Position numbers and translations under genes: made by a program
Shown: positions 1 through 8,667 of the stretch, piece by piece
Numbering within the stretch: position 1 is the first letter of the stretch
How the letters are laid out: every line of letters starts with the position of its first letter
Assembly (NCBI GenBank): GCA_964532965.1
Contig: CAZHJE010000002.1
Span: forward strand, 1 to 55,501
DNA length: 55,501 bases
From: CAZHJE01 sp964532965
GTDB taxonomy: Bacteria; Patescibacteriota; WWE3; UBA101185; UBA10185
Reading direction: 5' to 3'
The notes under the pieces: model-generated
What the model was told of the DNA's origin: nothing
Database searches by the model: none
Seen by the model: only the letters and a program-made list of their open reading frames with translations

Positions 1-353
1 TCATCCGCAGTTTTCGGTAGCCATGCCTGCGGAAATCAAAGTTTTTAGGGACAGGGTAACGGCTAGCCCGATCCCCCATGATAAAGCTTTGACTGTATAC
101 ACTCGTGAGGGTGTATATGGAAATAAAACCGAAAAATTGAGGCAGATACAAGCCGGACTGCTTTGCAGACGGAAAGGGTATTAATAAGACCTCACTTGTG
201 GTTGCAAGAACCACATCGCCTCAGAAGTTTGGTAAAAATTCACGCCACATATGTGGTCTGTATTTTTATATCACTTCAAAACGAGGTATGGCGTGTATTG
301 CCTAAAGATAAATCTTGCATGGGAGCAAAATCAAAATACACTTGGTTTCTCCC
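1..353 (+). ncRNA. rnpB: RNase P RNA, 3' part (5' end outside window)
   Basis: Catalytic RNA of RNase P, which trims tRNA 5' leaders. The segment is more GC-rich than the genes around it and matches conserved blocks of bacterial RNase P RNA in the right order: CAGGGTAACGGCTAGCCC (P8/P9 region, about 53-70), a hairpin with arms TATACACTC/GGGTGTATA followed by GGAAATAAAACCG (CRIII-like, about 96-132), GACGGAAAGGGTATTAATAA (CRIV-like, about 169-187), GGTAAA (about 231), and AAAGATAAATCTTGC followed by AAAATACACTTGG (CRV/P4-like, 304-345). The 5' strand of P4 (GAGGAAAGTCC block) would lie before base 1. A T-run at 354-360 follows a GGGAG/CTCCC pairing and probably ends the transcript. Short open frames across this stretch are spurious. 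Assigned by eye. Confidence 0.82.
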
Positions 354-360
354 TTTTTTT
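354..360 (+). terminator. U-run ending the RNase P RNA transcript
   Basis: Seven Ts directly follow CTCCC (349-353), which can pair with GGGAG at 321-325. This fits intrinsic termination of rnpB, although the CTCCC strand may instead belong to the P1 helix. Confidence 0.5.
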
Positions 361-415
361 AAAAACGAACAAAACTAAACTTACATAAACAAAAGCGAAA
401 TAGTCCAAAAGTATA

Positions 416-443
416 TTGGCAAAATCTTTTAAACTGTTACAAT
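416..443 (+). promoter_or_regulatory. Promoter of the 450 gene, leaderless type
   Basis: TTGGCA at 416-421, a 16-bp spacer and TACAAT at 438-443. The -10 box ends 6 nt before the ATG, so transcription should begin at or next to the start codon. Confidence 0.6.
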
Positions 444-449
444 GAGCTT

Positions 450-1028
450 ATGGCTTTAAAAGGTGATTTTATTACCAACCCAGAGGATAACCCCTATGGC
501 GAACCCGATTACCCTACAAAAGGTATGTGGCACCGTTTAATACGTGGGACTGATGTATCGCCAGAAGAGCGTTTATTAGAACTAAATGAAGAGGTAGTGT
601 CTGTTTCCGCTAATGATTTGGTAGCATTGCTAGACAGAAAACCAATACCTAGATTTGAAACTTGTATAGCCAATAGATACGGCGATGACTTGCCTACTCT
701 TGCAATGGTAGCACTATTTACAACACAAGCGCAAGAAAACTGGGATTTAATTAGACGAGGTGTAATTGTGGGTGCAAAAAACGATGGCCGAAATATAACA
801 ATTTCTGTTAGAGTACCTAAGGATCATAACCCCAAGGCGGAAGCATTTGATGTAGAAGTATCAGATGAACAGCGTGCAGCAGCGTACGATCAGATAGTTA
901 CTTCCACTAGGGAAATGCCACATCCAAAGTATTTAAAAGTTACAAAAGATACCCCTATTGAAGACACAGAAGTTATAGAAATCGACGTTACACCTGACGA
1001 TAAAATAAACATTATCATTTCTGGTTGA
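450..1028 (+). CDS. Hypothetical protein, 192 aa
   Basis: I do not recognise this family. The protein is soluble and acidic, with no signal peptide or membrane segment. Its middle (about residues 80-115) alternates hydrophobic and charged residues like a small alpha/beta domain, and its C-terminal half is rich in Asp/Glu. It has no Shine-Dalgarno sequence; a promoter places the transcript start at the ATG. It stands alone between rnpB and the TPR gene and ends in TGA, which shows that TGA is a stop in this genome. Confidence 0.7.
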   Translation: MALKGDFITNPEDNPYGEPDYPTKGMWHRLIRGTDVSPEERLLELNEEVVSVSANDLVALLDRKPIPRFETCIANRYGDDLPTLAMVALFTTQAQENWDLIRRGVIVGAKNDGRNITISVRVPKDHNPKAEAFDVEVSDEQRAAAYDQIVTSTREMPHPKYLKVTKDTPIEDTEVIEIDVTPDDKINIIISG

Positions 1029-1054
1029 ACACCTTCAAAAGCATAATTTTCATA

Positions 1055-1082
1055 TTGACATCTGACTCTAGTTTGCTATTGT
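1055..1082 (+). promoter_or_regulatory. Promoter of the TPR gene, leaderless type
   Basis: Consensus TTGACA at 1055-1060, a 16-bp spacer and TATTGT at 1077-1082, only 7 nt before ATG 1090. Confidence 0.7.
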
Positions 1083-1089
1083 GTAAGTC

Positions 1090-1743
1090 ATGCAAATTAA
1101 CCTATCTGTCGTTGAAAAACAGGCAATTAAGGCTGCATTAAACGAAAACTGGAAACTTTCAATAGAACTAAATAAAAAAATTTTAGAAAATACCCCTAAC
1201 GATTTAAACGCAAAAATTAGATTAGGAAGGGCATACCTATCAAACAAAGACTTCACAAAAGCTCTTAAAATATTTAAAGAAGTTCTAAAAGCAGATCCAA
1301 TAAACTCAATAGCACTTAAGAATATTGAACTTGCAAAAAAGAAAAAAACAAAACACACATCAAACAATCAATTAATAATAAAAGAACCAGGAACATCAAA
1401 AGAAGTTGATTTAGAAATTGATCTAAAGGGAATTACAGCCAGCTCATTTGACTTTGGGGATAAGCTAGAACTAAAAGCATTAAAAACAAAGGTCAACATT
1501 ATACACAAAGATAAAGTCATAGGAGCAATAAAAGACGAAAAACTGGTATCTAGATTGAATCTTGCACAAGATAGAGGCATATCTTTTCACGCAAGCTTTC
1601 TAAAGGGTATGAATAAAAACATTAAAATACTTATTTGTACATCAGAACCAATGTTTAGAGGTGAAAAGCAGGATATTAAACCATATATGAAAAAGGGTTC
1701 GCTCGAAGAACCAGAACTTGAAATCGAGAACTTTGACGATTAA
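1090..1743 (+). CDS. TPR-repeat protein, 217 aa
   Basis: The N-terminal half (about residues 10-80) reads as two tetratricopeptide repeats (pattern NDLNAKIRLGRAYLSNKDFTKAL, then PINSIALKNIELA), a scaffold for protein contacts. A Lys-rich linker follows (about 83-92), then a C-terminal domain of about 120 aa that I do not recognise. There is no signal peptide, so it is probably cytoplasmic. A TTGACA promoter lies 7 nt upstream, implying a leaderless mRNA. The gene converges on the 248-aa gene with a gap of only 4 nt. Confidence 0.75.
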   Translation: MQINLSVVEKQAIKAALNENWKLSIELNKKILENTPNDLNAKIRLGRAYLSNKDFTKALKIFKEVLKADPINSIALKNIELAKKKKTKHTSNNQLIIKEPGTSKEVDLEIDLKGITASSFDFGDKLELKALKTKVNIIHKDKVIGAIKDEKLVSRLNLAQDRGISFHASFLKGMNKNIKILICTSEPMFRGEKQDIKPYMKKGSLEEPELEIENFDD

Positions 1744-1747
1744 ATTA

Positions 1748-2494
1748 TTATCTTAAATCATCATCCCCTAGTGTTCTCAAAGACTTATCATCTGCATTGA
1801 GTGACATACTTTTATTGTTAGTACTATCTTTAATATCTTTAATAGGATTACTACGACCACTCTCATTGGTTTTTTTAGTACTGTAAGTATTGTTTGCAAC
1901 ACTGTTCTTAGTAGAACCAGTACCAGCAATATCTGGTTTTTCCGCCTGCTTATTTTCTGACCCTGTGGACAACACCTCATCTAAAGCTGCATACGGAACA
2001 TTTGAATTATTATCAGGAATAAACGCCGTAACCTCATCGTGTTCTTGTACATTTTTAAATTCTGCTGCAGTACTAGATAGTTCGTAAGCACCCGCATCAG
2101 ACAAAAGTACCCAAGCATTATCTTTTTTAACTGCTATGCCCTCTATTTTCTTCCTAGGCTGCTTCTCCACTTGTTTAAACGTGTTAGCACCTTTTTCATC
2201 TTGAATCATTTTCAACACATCCCCATACACTAATTTCGACTTAGCGGCATAGTTTCGTGGTACTTCATACTTTTTTCCATTGCTACTAACCATAAATAAT
2301 CCGTCAAAGTAACCTGTGATACCCTCAGATGCGTTCTCATCATTTTTCGTATTAGTATTAGGGTTGGTGTTATTAGTATTATTATTCTTTGAAGCCGTAT
2401 CAAATAATACTTGCTCGAGCCTGTCAATATCGGCTTTTATGCTTTGAAGAATTGTTGTAATCTTCTCTTGTTTTTGTTGATCTATGTTAATCAT
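1748..2494 (-). CDS. Hypothetical protein with low-complexity linkers, 248 aa
   Basis: Not recognised. An N-terminal helix (about residues 5-33, likely coiled coil) is followed by an Asn/Thr-rich linker (about 36-52). A compact middle domain (about 57-172) contains YFDGLFMVSSNGKKYEVP, which looks like a small beta fold. The C-terminal tail of about 75 aa is polar and disordered-looking. The start overlaps the stop of the TraG-like ATPase by 8 nt, so the two are probably co-translated and may work together. No membrane segment. Confidence 0.72.
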   Translation of the reverse strand: MINIDQQKQEKITTILQSIKADIDRLEQVLFDTASKNNNTNNTNPNTNTKNDENASEGITGYFDGLFMVSSNGKKYEVPRNYAAKSKLVYGDVLKMIQDEKGANTFKQVEKQPRKKIEGIAVKKDNAWVLLSDAGAYELSSTAAEFKNVQEHDEVTAFIPDNNSNVPYAALDEVLSTGSENKQAEKPDIAGTGSTKNSVANNTYSTKKTNESGRSNPIKDIKDSTNNKSMSLNADDKSLRTLGDDDLR

Positions 2495-4973
2495 TTTGCA
2501 TTTCCTTTTTTAACTTCATTTCCTCTGCAATTGCCATACCTTTATCAAACGGGGTGTTCACAAATTTAGCAATTTTATCTTCTACCCACTGTTTATTGGA
2601 CCCATATTTTTCTCTGCTAAGTGCTATTACCTTATCTTTATTGTCTGTCTTTTTAACAACAGATGTATCTTCCATCCATGGAAGAAGTATCTTTGCAGAA
2701 AATGGCAAAGAAGTCATGCCGTCTATCATAAGTTTAATATAAATATGAAATCTTTCCAATGATATTATATCCTCTGCGTCAAAATATGGAGCAAATTCGT
2801 TTGCCAGTACTTTTGCATCTGGCGCGCCAAGCGAAAAAGTAGCTATAGTACCTACATTACCAAAAACTGCTTTTAATAACTCATCTGGCAATTGGGCAGT
2901 ATACTGGTGTGTAAGATATAAGCCTAACTTATACTTTCTAGACTCTGATAAAATTGATTCAAAACTACCTGATGTAAAATTTTGAAATTCATCTACATAT
3001 AAGTAAAATGGTTGTCTCTGGTCATAAGGTATACGCGCACGTTGAAGTGCCATAAATTGAATTCTTGAAACAAGGAGTGCCCCGAGCAAGTTAGCATTGT
3101 CCTCACCAATCTTCCCTTTTGATAGATTCATTAAGAGTATTTTTTTTGTGTTCATAATATCCCAAATATCTATTGTTGATTTTCTTTGTCCAAGTATGTT
3201 TCTAATTGTAGATGACGCCAAGAATCTGTTTACTTTATTTTGAATTGGTGCAATTGCTTCAGTAACTAATTTTTGATTACTCTTAAACTCTTTGTACTCT
3301 TTTTCCCAAAATCTTAGGACAATAGGGTCTTTCACATGGTGCAATATATATCTTTGATAATTTACATCTTCAAGTAATCTTGTTATACCAATAAGAGATG
3401 TTCCAGGTACTTCTAATAAGGTTAAAACCGAGTAGTTTAATAAATATTCAAGACGCGGCCCCCAAGAATAGTCAAAATGCTGTCTTATTGCAGATACAAT
3501 CGCTGATGCCATCAGATTCTTTTGATCTGGGTGGTCATATTCTAGTAAATTAAGACCAACAGGGTTTTCTGTGTCAGAGGGATCAAATAAAACCACATCA
3601 TCTAACCTATTATCAGGTATTCTGTCTAATATTTTATCAATAGTTTCACCATGTGGATCAAGTACACCAACGCCCTCACCATTTGCAATATCTTGTGTAA
3701 TCATTGTTTCAAGCAAAGTTGACTTACCTGTACCTGATTTACCTATAAGATACATATGCCTTAACCTGTCATCACCATTTTTTAATCCAAAACGTACTTT
3801 TTTACCTCTAAAAAGGGTATCTGCTACGTATACACAATCATCTGTGGGTAAATTGGCTGGAGGCTCCCCTACTTTTGAAAACACCCAAGATACATTTGGG
3901 GCTTCTGCGCGTGAACGCGGTAAATGGTAAATTGTAGCAAGTTCTTCATTTGTTAATAACATTGCAGACGAAACCCCAAGCATCCTGTTTTTATAAAGTG
4001 ATAAAGAAGCAATTCTATTATCATCTTGTGTAAAATATAATTCATTAATATTTGGAGAACCAAACTGCTTATACGCTGCAGTTAATGACCTGAATAATGC
4101 ATTTACCCGCTCGGTGTTTGGTGCGTATATTAGAGTTCTAACATTCGCTATAAATCCCAAATGCACTAACTTATTTTCTATAGCACGTACTTCTGTCTCC
4201 TGAAAGGCAGTTAGCTTTGGCGCTGTCGCAGGTTTTTGAGGTACCGCAACATCAGCCGGTGCGGACAATAAATGAGTTGGTATAGATTTTACGATTGAAA
4301 GTAACCCAAATGCAACACCTTTAGTTATATCTTTTGTTAAAGGAGTTGATGTTACACTAACACCAGTTGTTACCTTTGAAACATAGCTATAGCCTTGCTT
4401 TTGCCAACCATCACTGACTGGTTTTGTTAAAAACTGTATCCATATCCCCTCGTTTTCTTTAACATCTGATAAGACAGATAAGATATTTGCAAGAGGGTCT
4501 ATTTCAAAATCTCTAAACGATTTAAGCGGAAAAAATGAGTCTTTTACCAATGTACCTGTATATACTTCAAATGAGGTGTCTTTTAGCAGTTCATCTTTCA
4601 CATAGTCGTCAACTACTCTTAAGTGTGCGCTTGGATATTGAGCGTAGACTTGGCTTTCTATAAATTTTATTACAGATGCTGGTGCCGATATGTAAAATTT
4701 TATACCTAAAACGTCTGCAGTCATTTCCATGCTAAAATGCTCTTGCATAGATGAATCGTCTCTTAGTAAACCATGTAGAGATGCAAGAAGATGTTCGGTC
4801 GATAGTGAAGAAAATTTATCATCCTCATTTGTTTCTTCGCGCGGTATTTGTATTTCTAAAATCGTAAACGTAAGATCCTGTCCTTGCACAATATTCATTC
4901 CACGACTATTTTTTACAATATAATAAACAAAAAAACTTATTAATACTAAAGGTATTACAACTGTTTCAACCAT
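2487..4973 (-). CDS. TraG/VirB4-like type IV secretion ATPase, 828 aa
   Basis: Membrane-anchored P-loop ATPase of the conjugative coupling-protein/DUF87 type. One N-terminal membrane segment (about residues 4-20) precedes an N-terminal domain of about 370 aa. Then come the Walker A motif GKSGTGKST (411-419), a GVLDPHGE strand shortly after it, and Walker B LYVDEFQNF with D661/E662. Such ATPases pump DNA or protein, or energise pilus-like machines; the substrate is unknown here. No relaxase or mating-pair gene is visible nearby, so a housekeeping surface or DNA-uptake role typical of Patescibacteria is as likely as conjugation. It sits downstream of the LytR_C gene and overlaps the next gene. 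Confidence 0.85.
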   Translation of the reverse strand: MVETVVIPLVLISFFVYYIVKNSRGMNIVQGQDLTFTILEIQIPREETNEDDKFSSLSTEHLLASLHGLLRDDSSMQEHFSMEMTADVLGIKFYISAPASVIKFIESQVYAQYPSAHLRVVDDYVKDELLKDTSFEVYTGTLVKDSFFPLKSFRDFEIDPLANILSVLSDVKENEGIWIQFLTKPVSDGWQKQGYSYVSKVTTGVSVTSTPLTKDITKGVAFGLLSIVKSIPTHLLSAPADVAVPQKPATAPKLTAFQETEVRAIENKLVHLGFIANVRTLIYAPNTERVNALFRSLTAAYKQFGSPNINELYFTQDDNRIASLSLYKNRMLGVSSAMLLTNEELATIYHLPRSRAEAPNVSWVFSKVGEPPANLPTDDCVYVADTLFRGKKVRFGLKNGDDRLRHMYLIGKSGTGKSTLLETMITQDIANGEGVGVLDPHGETIDKILDRIPDNRLDDVVLFDPSDTENPVGLNLLEYDHPDQKNLMASAIVSAIRQHFDYSWGPRLEYLLNYSVLTLLEVPGTSLIGITRLLEDVNYQRYILHHVKDPIVLRFWEKEYKEFKSNQKLVTEAIAPIQNKVNRFLASSTIRNILGQRKSTIDIWDIMNTKKILLMNLSKGKIGEDNANLLGALLVSRIQFMALQRARIPYDQRQPFYLYVDEFQNFTSGSFESILSESRKYKLGLYLTHQYTAQLPDELLKAVFGNVGTIATFSLGAPDAKVLANEFAPYFDAEDIISLERFHIYIKLMIDGMTSLPFSAKILLPWMEDTSVVKKTDNKDKVIALSREKYGSNKQWVEDKIAKFVNTPFDKGMAIAEEMKLKKEMQND

Positions 4974-5016
4974 ATTTTATTTGTGTTTTGACGGGGGTAA
5001 TGATTGTTCAATTCTT

Positions 5017-6093
5017 TCATAGAGTGGTAGCAGTGTCAACACCTAAAATTACGGTTACATCAGATCTGTACGGAGCGTTTTCTTGCGAACGGTTGCCGAG
5101 ATAATCTGCTTTGGTAATTATGTTATTTATACCAAAATAATGCGAAAGCTTTTTTACAGTTTCTGAAGTTGTATCCTCTGTAATTATGATACTTTCATCA
5201 TAATAGTTTAATGCGTTATCCGTCTCTGTAACACGCCCCCCCATATTTTGAACGGCCCGCGTACCCATAGTTGCAATATTCGCTAGACCAGAACCATTTA
5301 ATATAGCAATGCTCTTTTTTTCTAATGCAAGTGTAGAATCAAAAGTTAAATCTAGCATTTCATCATCCAAATACGATATATTTTCCAGATATGACGATGT
5401 TAAGTCTTTTATAATAAATCTGTCTTTAGGTAATAAATTCATATACTTATATATATAAATAAACTCATTTATATTTAAGTTTGTTTTCATACTCTTTTGT
5501 GCGGTTGTAAGTAATTTAGCATCTAAATTAAATGAAGAAGTATGTAAAAAAAGACTTTTAAATGGCTCACTCAAATCTTCACTAATAATTAAATGCTTAT
5601 CAATGCTATAGCCATATAGATTTCTTATGCTTTGGTTATATAGCATAATACTTTTATCAAAATCATTTTCATAAATTGACATTCCTAATGATAATATTTT
5701 TTTAACTGGCTCTTTCGCATACTTACCTGAAACGTCTATTTGTGTGTTTGGATCTATTGTGTAGGCTACAACTTTCTTATTTTTTGTGTCAAAGAATAAT
5801 AGATTAGAAGATAGTATTTGTGGGTTTTCTGATGCAAATGAATCAATTGTAACAAAGTTCAATGTAAAAATGTTTTCAGCCTTAATATCATATGAATTCG
5901 CAGAAGAGGCTGCCGCTAGGTTTTTTGTAAGATTTTTGTATACAATATAGCCAGATATCACAAGTGTCGATAATACAAATACACCAGACAGAATAACAGT
6001 TTTAAGTAGTTTTGTGTTTATTTTTTTAGATCTTGGAGAATTTTTGATCTTTTTTTGTACACTTTTCTTTCTTTGGGCAGAATACTTGGGCAT
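5017..6093 (-). CDS. Membrane-anchored LytR_C-domain protein, 358 aa
   Basis: The N-terminus is very basic (about 30 residues of Lys/Arg/Ser), followed by a single membrane helix (about residues 34-55), giving an N-in, C-out topology. The last 95 residues match the LytR/CpsA/Psr C-terminal domain: AILNGSGLANIATMGTRA, then a segment ending in DVTVILG. The catalytic LCP phosphotransferase domain is absent, so this is not a full LytR ligase. A role in cell-envelope assembly is inferred. I chose ATG 6093; an in-frame TTG at 6123 would add 10 residues. Part of the minus-strand run between the RluA-family gene and the TraG-like ATPase. Confidence 0.75.
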   Translation of the reverse strand: MPKYSAQRKKSVQKKIKNSPRSKKINTKLLKTVILSGVFVLSTLVISGYIVYKNLTKNLAAASSANSYDIKAENIFTLNFVTIDSFASENPQILSSNLLFFDTKNKKVVAYTIDPNTQIDVSGKYAKEPVKKILSLGMSIYENDFDKSIMLYNQSIRNLYGYSIDKHLIISEDLSEPFKSLFLHTSSFNLDAKLLTTAQKSMKTNLNINEFIYIYKYMNLLPKDRFIIKDLTSSYLENISYLDDEMLDLTFDSTLALEKKSIAILNGSGLANIATMGTRAVQNMGGRVTETDNALNYYDESIIITEDTTSETVKKLSHYFGINNIITKADYLGNRSQENAPYRSDVTVILGVDTATTL

Positions 6094-6134
6094 GTCATTA
6101 CTATTTTGCAGAAAAGATATCAAAAAATCAAGGG

Positions 6135-6896
6135 TTAATTGGTACTAGATGTCATGAAAGTATCAAACTCACTAGGAATCGTTGCTTTAAAGACCATTTC
6201 TTTACCATTTGAATGCGTAAACGATATTTTATAGGCATGAAGTAGCATTCTAGTGATTTTCAACTCATCAAGTACCCATTTTTGGTTTTTTTTGCTCGAA
6301 TATATTGGATCTCCGACAATTGGGTTGTTTAATGCACATAAATGCACTCTAATTTGATGCGTACGCCCTGTTTTTGGAAAACAACATACAGTAGATATAA
6401 ATCTATCAGAGTATACACCTTCATGTAATTTCTCAAATGTTGTATTTGCCTCTTTTCCAGCTTTAGAAACCATAAATCTATATCTGCTCCTGGGGTTTCG
6501 AATAATCGGTGCATTAATTGATACTTTGTCATATTCGAACTTATTAAAAACAACAGCTATATACTCTTTTTTTACCAATCTTTCTTTAAATTTATGTTGA
6601 AGATATGTAAACATGTCTAGGGTCTTTGCAACGAGCAATACTCCAGAAGTATCTTTATCTAGCCTATGGACTATACCAGCTCTATTATTAAAGTCATACT
6701 CTGGTGTGTCAGGTATTGCTTTGTTATCTACAGTTAGATTTAAATAGTCAAAAAGGTAGTCTTGCAATGTACTTTCTTTTGCAGTATAGGACCTATTAAC
6801 AATCAACCCTGAAAATTTATTAACAACAAGTAAACCCTCATCTTCATATATTATCTTAAATGGTGTGTTAGGCACGTGGTAAGTACTTTTCAACAA
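6135..6896 (-). CDS. RluA-family 23S rRNA/tRNA pseudouridine synthase
   Basis: Isomerises uridine to pseudouridine in structured RNA. The catalytic motif HRLDKDTSG is intact (Asp80 counted from the TTG start), followed by LLVAKT, an RTHQIRVHL motif and NPIVGDPIY, all typical of the RluA/RluC/RluD family. No S4 domain is seen, and the protein is shorter than RluD. The TTG start at 6896 overlaps the response-regulator gene by 29 nt; GTG 6875 would give an 8-nt overlap and a more usual N-terminus. The exact target uridine cannot be read from the sequence. Confidence 0.88.
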   Translation of the reverse strand: MLKSTYHVPNTPFKIIYEDEGLLVVNKFSGLIVNRSYTAKESTLQDYLFDYLNLTVDNKAIPDTPEYDFNNRAGIVHRLDKDTSGVLLVAKTLDMFTYLQHKFKERLVKKEYIAVVFNKFEYDKVSINAPIIRNPRSRYRFMVSKAGKEANTTFEKLHEGVYSDRFISTVCCFPKTGRTHQIRVHLCALNNPIVGDPIYSSKKNQKWVLDELKITRMLLHAYKISFTHSNGKEMVFKATIPSEFDTFMTSSTN

Positions 6897-7242
6897 CGGC
6901 CACTACTGCTTGGGGAGTTACAGCTGATTTTGCCAAATGCTCCAAAGCACCGTTTTTTAAACACTCTGTAACCACATTCTCTGTATCAAGATTTGACAAC
7001 ACAATAACTTTTTTTGAACTATCTAGTATCTTACTTTTTTTTAATTTGATTAATATTTCAAGGCCATCAAGTTTGGGTAACATTATATCAAGTAGCATCA
7101 AGTCCCACTCTGATGTCATAGCTAATTTCAAACCTTCTTCACCGTCAGCAGCTTTAAGAACTTTATACCCTTCACTTGATATCAAGTCAGCATATAATTC
7201 TAGTAAGCTTGTTTCATCTTCAATTATAAGTATTGTTTGCAT
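6868..7242 (-). CDS. Single-domain response regulator (CheY-like receiver)
   Basis: A 124-aa receiver domain with nothing attached. It has the acidic pair E8/D9, phospho-acceptor D52 in LLLDIMLPKLDG, S83 in the VIVLSN strand, and K105, the full set expected of an active receiver. With no DNA-binding output it should act by protein contact or as a phosphate relay. No histidine kinase is encoded in this window, so the partner lies elsewhere. It lies between the LspA-like and RluA-family genes in a tight operon. Confidence 0.9.
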   Translation of the reverse strand: MQTILIIEDETSLLELYADLISSEGYKVLKAADGEEGLKLAMTSEWDLMLLDIMLPKLDGLEILIKLKKSKILDSSKKVIVLSNLDTENVVTECLKNGALEHLAKSAVTPQAVVAVVEKYLPRA

Positions 7243-7251
7243 AGTAAATTT

Positions 7252-7734
7252 TTAATCTTTCTTTCTTTTATAAAAATACAAAATAATTATACCAATAAAA
7301 CCTGCATTAATTAATATATCAGAAATATTAAACCAAAAGATATTAAAAAAGTTAAGATAATCAGAAATACAATCACCTTTAATTCTATAAAAAAGATGAA
7401 ACAGCGAACTACCAAAGCACAATGAAAAGAATATATTAAGGGCGTGAACATTAACATGGTTGATCAGATCAAAATAAAAATAACCAACACATACTAAAAG
7501 AACAATAGTTAAAACCAAATGAAGTTCGTTATTAAATAAATAAGTACAATTAAAGACAATGCGTAACTTACTAATAGTTATGTCTTCGGTGATAAAAAGT
7601 AACAAGAAAAATATTGACGATAGCAACAGTGAATAAATTAAATTGACATACACGTTATTTTCAAGAGCATGTCTATCATTTTGAGTGTTCAACACAAGTT
7701 GTAGCTTCTGGAAAAGCCGAAAGTCTTTTTTCAT
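7252..7734 (-). CDS. LspA-like membrane protein, catalytic Asp apparently lost
   Basis: About 160 aa with four hydrophobic segments, the layout of signal peptidase II. The C-terminal part aligns with the LspA block GAxxNxxDRxxxGxVxDF ... FNxAD: here SSLFHLFYRIKGDCISDYL, then FNISD. By this alignment the Asp of DR, one of the two catalytic aspartates, is Tyr and the Asn is His; the second (FNISD) and the Asp of VxDF are kept. It is therefore probably not a working peptidase. The ATG start overlaps the upstream gene by 59 nt; shorter GTG/TTG starts (7695, 7692, 7653) are possible. It directly follows the Lgt-like fusion. Confidence 0.6.
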   Translation of the reverse strand: MKKDFRLFQKLQLVLNTQNDRHALENNVYVNLIYSLLLSSIFFLLLFITEDITISKLRIVFNCTYLFNNELHLVLTIVLLVCVGYFYFDLINHVNVHALNIFFSLCFGSSLFHLFYRIKGDCISDYLNFFNIFWFNISDILINAGFIGIIILYFYKRKKD

Positions 7735-8665
7735 CTATAGGCTCCCCACATACCTCACAGTATCCATATTTACCAAGTTTAATCTTAGCTAAAGCTTTTC
7801 TTACATGTATTTTCAAATCTTTTATTCGAGATAGTCTAATGTCTGTCAAATTTTTTTCTATATCCTCATTTACGTCATCGACATATTCATTTTCATTATC
7901 CCGTCCTGGAACCATGTAAGGGTCTTCGCTGATCAGTAACTTTTGTTCTGACTCTAGTTCTTTTTCTTTTTTAGTCAGCATTTTTTTGACTTTATTTATA
8001 AATTCACGTGATATGTTACTAGACATATTATTTCTCTTATACCTAAAAAATATATTTACTACACTCATTGTAATTAAAATTGCATAAAATATCAAATACA
8101 CAGTACCTCTTAGAATCACTAGACCTATCAGTACACTAAATACTAAAAAGATCGAAAAGGTATAACCAGATAAAAAGAGTTGACGTACGTATTTTAAAGA
8201 TATAAAAAGTATAAAATAGCAAAACGATACAAATAAATAAGATACATTACTGAATATTAATGCATTACCTAAAAAAAAGATTGATAAAAAAAAAGACATT
8301 GAGATTGAGAAAATGTCTAAAATTCGATAAACAGACCAGTTTTTTCTTTTCACAAGTAGGTATTGCACACAAACAGCTGCAACTATCAAAGCATATATGT
8401 TATACCCTGCTTCCCAAAAGTATATAACATGAAATAAAGAGGCAACAGTATTGTATTGGTTGCTTACAGCATATGTAAGTCTAGAAACAATATACGCCAC
8501 AACAATGGATATTATAAAAGTATCAAACGCAAATTCCTCATCAAAACCGTCTTTTTTTACTTCATACCAATATATAAACGAAGATAAAACAACAGCAAAA
8601 AAAACAATTAGATATATTAGCTTAAGCGAGTAATTTAAAAATACGATTGTATCTGGTATAAACAT
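7676..8665 (-). CDS. Lgt-like membrane domain fused to DksA/TraR zinc finger
   Basis: Residues 1-210 hold about seven membrane helices and follow the order of prolipoprotein diacylglyceryl transferase: GFDEEFAFDTFIIS...SRLTYAV, then WEAGYNIYALIV, then a helix ending FFLGN. The Lgt hallmarks SFHGGL (essential His) and GRxGNFxNxE are missing. Residues 212-295 form a charged helical stretch, probably a coiled coil. The end matches a DksA/TraR C4 finger, CEVC...RLSAFPEATTC, with ligands C303, C306, C324 and H327 (His in place of the fourth Cys). The DksA-like tail would face the cytoplasm. Function unknown. Starts 3 nt after efp. Confidence 0.68.
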   Translation of the reverse strand: MFIPDTIVFLNYSLKLIYLIVFFAVVLSSFIYWYEVKKDGFDEEFAFDTFIISIVVAYIVSRLTYAVSNQYNTVASLFHVIYFWEAGYNIYALIVAAVCVQYLLVKRKNWSVYRILDIFSISMSFFLSIFFLGNALIFSNVSYLFVSFCYFILFISLKYVRQLFLSGYTFSIFLVFSVLIGLVILRGTVYLIFYAILITMSVVNIFFRYKRNNMSSNISREFINKVKKMLTKKEKELESEQKLLISEDPYMVPGRDNENEYVDDVNEDIEKNLTDIRLSRIKDLKIHVRKALAKIKLGKYGYCEVCGEPIDEKRLSAFPEATTCVEHSK

Positions 8666-8667
8666 AC

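Noticed and set aside
2..183. Open frame of about 60 codons from the window edge
   Set aside because: Fully explained by RNase P RNA; no homology to a protein family seen.
163..378. Open frame of 71 aa at the window start
   Set aside because: It overlaps conserved RNase P RNA blocks and a terminator; the protein has no coherent domain.
2487..4973. Integrated conjugative element around the TraG-like ATPase
   Set aside because: No relaxase, integrase or mating-pair genes nearby, and neighbours are housekeeping genes; such ATPases are common in Patescibacteria.
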